DNA from: Desulfatirhabdium sp040755275
GTDB lineage: Bacteria; Desulfobacterota; Desulfobacteria; Desulfobacterales; Desulfatirhabdiaceae
Length of the DNA stretch: 8,659 nucleotides
Assembly: GCA_040755275.1 (NCBI GenBank)
Contig: JBFMBE010000156.1
Span: forward strand, 1-8,659
Direction: 5' to 3'
The translations under genes were made by a program, and so were the position numbers. Each line of letters begins with the position of its first letter. The first letter of the stretch is position 1. This document shows, one piece after another, positions 5,810 to 8,659 of this stretch. Under the pieces are notes generated by a model. That model was not told the DNA's origin and did no database searches. It was given only the letters and a program-made list of their open reading frames with translations.

Positions 5810-7660
5810 TTAATGAAACAATAGTCCCAGTAAACCAATTCCTGACAGTTGATGCTGTTGGATTTTTTCCTTGATATCCTGGGTAATTACCTGCATCTCC
5901 TTGGAAGTATGAAATAAGAAGTCGTTCAGAAAATCTAAGATAGCCTGTGTGTTTTCAACAACCCCTTCTTCGCCAGCAATTGCAGCAGAAAGTGCCGGCC
6001 GGTTTTCAGCCAATACCCGCCCAGCCTTTTTCAGCAATGGGGGATGTTTAAGAAGAGTGTTCAGAACCGTGGCAGAATTGTTGTAAAGCAATTCCACATA
6101 TCGGTTACCAATCGGATCTTGTTTAAGAACCTTATCTCGATAGTGTCTCAACAGCAAGAGATCTTTCGATGGAATACCCATCAAACCATAGGCCGATGAC
6201 CAGTTGCTGGAAGCGCCCAATCCGAAGGCTTTTAAACACACGTTCATTTCAGCACCGGGAAAAAAATTATCAAGATCATACCAAGAAGAACCGTCGGCGG
6301 ACAAGTAACTTTCGCCAGGATTGGATGTTGCTTTGCTACTGTAGTTGCTTACTAAATACTCAGCAGGAACCGGATAATCATATCCGGGTGTTGTCAATTT
6401 AATCACCAAAGAAAAATTTTGACCGGCTAAAATAGAAACAGTCTGAGGAAGTGTAAGCGTATAATATCCAGGCAAAGTGAAGGTCCCTGTTTTTGAAGTA
6501 GCCAGGGTGCCGCTTCTTGGATTGTTGGACGTGACATTAGTATATACGTAGAGTTCGTATGCCGTGTTGGCTGCCAATGCATAAAAAGATACAGCAGATA
6601 ACAATTCGTCAGTATTTACCGTAAAGATATTTGCCCCCCATCCAGTACCTTTCGTCCCAGCCCAATATCCACCTACCCAACCCAAGGGATCATACTGATA
6701 AATTGTTTTGTAGTTGGAGGTCGATTCTGCCATAAAACTACTGTTAAAAAATTTTCGAGCAAATACATTATCATAATAGGATACATAGAAATAGCCATTA
6801 TCTCCCCACCCTGTGCCCCAGCTGTTTCGAACAATGAATGCACCGTTTTGCGGTGCCGGTGTGGAGAACTTGTTTTTATCGAAAGTGTCATCCCACCCGA
6901 CGATCGCAACCCCATGATTGGTCGAACTGATACCTGAATAGTAGTAGCTTGTATATGTTGGGTTGTAGTAACTTTTAGAATAATACATAGACGTATAAAT
7001 CGCCCCATAATCCATTACTGCCTGCTTGATGATATCATTATCCGTCGAGGCTGTCCGTGCGGGTAGAAATATGACATTCTGGACATGTTTTTGAACCGTT
7101 GCCTGGTAAGGAGCGGTATAGATGTACGGATCTTCCGCTTCATTGATCGGGCCCGTCCATCTACCAAGATATGCAGTGGACAGGACAATATTACCTCCAT
7201 CGCAAGGTCCCCAGTCAAATCCATGGTTATCGATCAAGTGTTGCTCAGAATAATCCGTTGTTTCGCCAGGCTTTAAAAATGATTCCAAGGATCCGAAAGT
7301 AGCAAAAGCCCAGCAGGAACCACAATCGCCTTGATCCTTGACCGGGGTTAGTTTATTTTGTGTTCGTAGATCATAAGTCGATGGAAATGCTCCTACTCTT
7401 TCCGGCGGTTGAAATTCTTGAAAGGACGGCATGATTTGAGGGCCTGGAATGAATCCCAGGAAATGGCCATCATCGGTAACTTGCAAAGAAGGACTTTGTT
7501 TCAGCCGGTGGATATATTCCAGGAATTCAGAACTCATAGGACTGATTTGTGGCCGTTCATGATCCATTGCCAAAGCAGCTGCCATCATAAAAACTGCCAA
7601 CGTCAATAACATTCCTACTATCGTAACGCATAATGGGCCTTGGAATCTTGATCGTTTCAT
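5810..7660 (-). CDS. Secreted C1 (papain) family peptidase with lectin-like domain
   Basis: This 616-residue protein starts at the ATG at 7658-7660, chosen because GGAGAAG sits just upstream and a signal peptide follows at once (residues 1 to about 31, ending MMAAALA). The peptidase domain (about 90-305) has oxyanion Gln110 (PVKDQG), nucleophile Cys116 (CGSCWAFA), His249 (NHGVAIVGWDD) and Asn279 (VRNSWGTGWGDNGYFYVSY), so it should be active. A Tyr-rich stretch lies at 226-241. Residues about 315-478 resemble the lectin-like beta domain that follows bacterial C1 peptidases (YELYVYTN, SLVIKL, ESYLSADGSSW). The C-terminal 115 residues are helical. The part LLLLRHYRDKVLKQDP..GNRYVELLYNNS recalls the segment after the CFI box of CFI-box-CTERM proteins, but the box itself is not seen. 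It likely acts outside the cytoplasm on proteins or peptides. The gene stands alone between mobile-element remains and is AT-richer than the sigma factor operon. Confidence 0.88.
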   Translation of the reverse strand: MKRSRFQGPLCVTIVGMLLTLAVFMMAAALAMDHERPQISPMSSEFLEYIHRLKQSPSLQVTDDGHFLGFIPGPQIMPSFQEFQPPERVGAFPSTYDLRTQNKLTPVKDQGDCGSCWAFATFGSLESFLKPGETTDYSEQHLIDNHGFDWGPCDGGNIVLSTAYLGRWTGPINEAEDPYIYTAPYQATVQKHVQNVIFLPARTASTDNDIIKQAVMDYGAIYTSMYYSKSYYNPTYTSYYYSGISSTNHGVAIVGWDDTFDKNKFSTPAPQNGAFIVRNSWGTGWGDNGYFYVSYYDNVFARKFFNSSFMAESTSNYKTIYQYDPLGWVGGYWAGTKGTGWGANIFTVNTDELLSAVSFYALAANTAYELYVYTNVTSNNPRSGTLATSKTGTFTLPGYYTLTLPQTVSILAGQNFSLVIKLTTPGYDYPVPAEYLVSNYSSKATSNPGESYLSADGSSWYDLDNFFPGAEMNVCLKAFGLGASSNWSSAYGLMGIPSKDLLLLRHYRDKVLKQDPIGNRYVELLYNNSATVLNTLLKHPPLLKKAGRVLAENRPALSAAIAGEEGVVENTQAILDFLNDFLFHTSKEMQVITQDIKEKIQQHQLSGIGLLGLLFH

Positions 7661-7663
7661 ATT

Positions 7664-7670
7664 CTTCTCC
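7664..7670 (-). promoter_or_regulatory. Ribosome binding site of the C1 peptidase
   Basis: The minus strand reads GGAGAAG, three bases before the ATG at 7660. It decides the start: the frame is open for 87 codons further upstream, but that extension runs through a repeat and promoter-like sequence and does not look like protein. Confidence 0.75.
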
Positions 7671-7750
7671 GCTTTTTGATTGTTTGTTTTTAAGGTCCTT
7701 TTGGTAGTCTTCTTAATGAAATCAAATAAGTTACATCCCCCCTTTTCATC

Positions 7751-7780
7751 ATTAGACAATGTCGTCACAATAGCCGTAAA
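7751..7780 (-). promoter_or_regulatory. Candidate sigma-70 promoter for the C1 peptidase
   Basis: On the minus strand TTTACG (7775-7780) and TCTAAT (7751-7756) are separated by 18 bp. The -10 matches five of six consensus bases and the -35 four of six. It would give a leader of roughly 85 nt. Placed by eye only. Confidence 0.35.
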
Positions 7781-7811
7781 ATTGGTCCAAGGCGATCGGT
7801 ATACGCAATTC

Positions 7812-7908
7812 ATGATGGGCTCGCAAACAGTCAAACCCTCTGGATTGATCCACAAGAGGGTGGGCTTTGAAGGAAAATGGTGGTTGGCGCTTTTTGCGAG
7901 CGTATCAT
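7812..7908. repeat. 97-bp unit with 16-bp terminal inverted repeats
   Basis: ATGATGGGCTCGCAAA (7812-7827) matches the reverse complement of 7893-7908 at 14 of 16 positions. The unit encloses the CCCTCT/AGAGGG hairpin of the 43-bp repeat. The nested symmetry and the recurrence of part of it at 276-318 suggest a small miniature transposable element or REP-type repeat. Confidence 0.6.
7821..7863. repeat. Dispersed 43-bp hairpin repeat, copy 2
   Basis: Same orientation as copy 1 at 276-318, 35 of 43 identical. The hairpin arms are ACCCTCT (7835-7841) and AGAGGGT (7855-7861), with the same 13-nt loop length as copy 1. Inside the loop GGAT and ATCC could pair further. On the minus strand it lies upstream of the peptidase promoter candidate, so it might insulate the peptidase from transcription entering from the right. 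Confidence 0.7.
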
Positions 7909-8043
7909 TCATGAGGATCAAAATAGTAAGGTGTACCCACTTGTCTAGACAAAAAAGAGGCTGATTTAAGGTGGTGCTGTCCCGACATCCTTTTCCTTGA
8001 ATGGCAAGGTTTGCCTTTGATAGAATCGATCCTACCCGCTCAG

Positions 8044-8143
8044 AGGATAGGGAAACGCTGGGGAGCGACCCGAGCGCTGAGGCGGGAGGACGAAAGAGGG
8101 GCAGAGCATTCGTGCTTTGCCTTTCTTCTATCCTGCCCCTCTT
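8044..8143. ncRNA. Candidate structured RNA or compound terminator
   Basis: Several pairings coexist. AGGATAG (8044-8050) pairs with CTATCCT (8128-8134). GAAAG (8092-8096) pairs with CTTTC (8121-8125). GCAGAGCA (8101-8108) pairs with TGCTTTGC (8113-8120) around a TTCG tetraloop, with one G-T pair. A competing 11-bp perfect pairing joins AAGAGGGGCAG (8094-8104) to 8133-8143 and would exclude parts of the first fold. This could be an RNA gene, an attenuator-like switch or repeat DNA. I recognise no known RNA family, and the strand is not decided, though the TTCG loop forms on the plus strand. Confidence 0.35.
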
Positions 8144-8160
8144 GAGTCCTTCAAAGCGTT

Positions 8161-8195
8161 AAACCCCAGGGGGTTTGGGGGACAGGGTCCCCCAA
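8161..8195 (-). terminator. Tandem hairpins after the IS3 transposase stop
   Basis: Immediately past the transposase stop are two strong inverted repeats: TTGGGGGAC (8175-8183) with GTCCCCCAA (8187-8195), and AAACCCC (8161-8167) with GGGGTTT (8170-8176). They share bases 8175-8176. They probably end the transposase transcript or block read-through. The T-run expected of an intrinsic terminator is short (TTTAA). Confidence 0.5.
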
Positions 8196-8198
8196 GGA

Positions 8199-8659
8199 TC
8201 AGACCTGTTCCAAGTAGACTTGACGTGGAGTTCTGTATCCAAGTGCCTGGTGTGGTCTCTGATCGTTGTAGAGCTGGAACCAGCTCCGCAATCCGGATAC
8301 GCAGGCAGGCACGTTTTCATAGTCTTTGTTGTAGACCTCCTCATATTTGAGGGAACGCCACAACCTCTCGATGAAGATGTTGTCAAAGAATCTGCCTTTG
8401 CCATCCATGCTGATTCGGATCCCTGCTTCCTGGAGTTTTTTAGTAAACTCCCGGCTTGTAAACTGAGCTCCTTGGTCGGTGTTGAAAATCTCGGGACTTG
8501 CATTGAGCAAAGCATTATCTAATGCCTCCAGACAAAAGTGGACATCCATGGTGATCGATACGGACCAGGAGATTACATACCGGCTGAACCAGTCCATGAT
8601 GGCTACCAGGTAGACAAACCCTCGGCGCAGGCGGATGTAGGTGATATCACTTGCCCAAA
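8199..8659 (-). CDS. IS3-family transposase OrfB, C-terminal part (cut by window end)
   Basis: The frame is open from the right window edge (WASDITYIRLRRGFVYLVAI) to TGA at 8199, about 153 visible residues. It is the integrase-like catalytic core of IS3-family OrfB. The first catalytic Asp is in SDITYI (codon 8646-8648), the second in NTDQGAQFTS (8475-8477), and the Glu in FIERLWRSLKYEEVY (8367-8369). The second Asp and the Glu are 35 residues apart, the family's D35E spacing. The C-terminus (LYNDQRPHQALGYRTPRQVY) is typical and intact. It cuts and joins the element's DNA, normally as an OrfA-OrfB frameshift fusion. The ATG at 8597 is internal and not the start. No frameshift or stop is seen, so the copy may be functional. 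Confidence 0.93.
   Translation of the reverse strand, partial: WASDITYIRLRRGFVYLVAIMDWFSRYVISWSVSITMDVHFCLEALDNALLNASPEIFNTDQGAQFTSREFTKKLQEAGIRISMDGKGRFFDNIFIERLWRSLKYEEVYNKDYENVPACVSGLRSWFQLYNDQRPHQALGYRTPRQVYLEQV

Larger units (their letters stand above)
7661..8198. other. Long intergenic region between peptidase and IS3 transposase
   Basis: No protein gene is supported. From left to right it holds the peptidase ribosome binding site and promoter candidate, the 97-bp palindromic unit with repeat copy 2 (7812-7908), a small hairpin GGCAA/TTGCC at 8003-8015 followed by TTT, a probable structured-RNA segment (8044-8143), and tandem hairpins next to the transposase stop (8161-8195). Confidence 0.6.
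8161..8659 (-). mobile_element. IS3-family insertion sequence, 3' end
   Basis: This contains the OrfB end and the following hairpins. The terminal inverted repeat cannot be fixed because the other end is outside the window; the end should lie somewhere in about 8130-8198. Confidence 0.75.

Noticed and set aside
7812..7908. Possible c-di-GMP (GEMM) riboswitch upstream of the peptidase
   Set aside because: A CAAAGCC-like string on the minus strand prompted the check, but the other conserved GEMM elements are missing and the symmetry is that of a repeat.
7661..7921. 87-codon N-terminal extension of the peptidase frame
   Set aside because: The extension lacks a good ribosome binding site and would translate the dispersed repeat. 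The signal peptide and GGAGAAG motif point to the ATG at 7660.

Overview
The window looks like bacterial chromosome from a deltaproteobacterium (Desulfobacterota, perhaps a sulfate reducer). This is inferred from the RpoH-group sigma factor, the TPR plus LolB-like lipoprotein pair beside it, and the papain-type peptidase with a lectin-like domain. No species call is possible from the sequence alone.

The left part (336-3754) is a compact minus-strand operon that looks like core genome. It reads, in order of transcription, an RpoH-type sigma factor, a long TPR lipoprotein, and a LolB/DUF4292-like lipoprotein whose start overlaps the TPR stop (ATGA). Together they suggest a stress sigma factor co-transcribed with outer-envelope assembly functions. 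Beyond the operon (1-335) lies a cluster of palindromes. One of them is a 43-bp element that recurs at 7821-7863 with a compensatory base-pair change in its hairpin.

A divergent tRNA-Arg(TCT) (3907-3983, plus strand, CCA encoded) marks the change to accessory DNA. To its right are unassigned sequence, then a decayed insertion element. That element holds a DUF4338/DruA-like gene broken by a frameshift, overlapping by ATGA the N-terminal stump of a DUF4277/IS1634-type transposase. A perfect 14-bp inverted repeat sits on the DUF4338 gene with the ATG in its loop and the Shine-Dalgarno-like bases in its stem.

Next comes a secreted C1 (papain) family peptidase of 616 residues with all catalytic residues present, in DNA that appears more AT-rich than the operon. 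Its upstream region carries the second copy of the 43-bp repeat inside a 97-bp unit with 16-bp terminal inverted repeats. A probable structured-RNA segment follows (8044-8143), then tandem hairpins. The right edge is the 3' part of an IS3-family OrfB transposase, cut by the window end.

The most interesting items are the coupled DUF4338-transposase arrangement with its start-codon hairpin, and the dispersed covarying hairpin repeat. I see no CRISPR array and no intact new multi-gene defence system.
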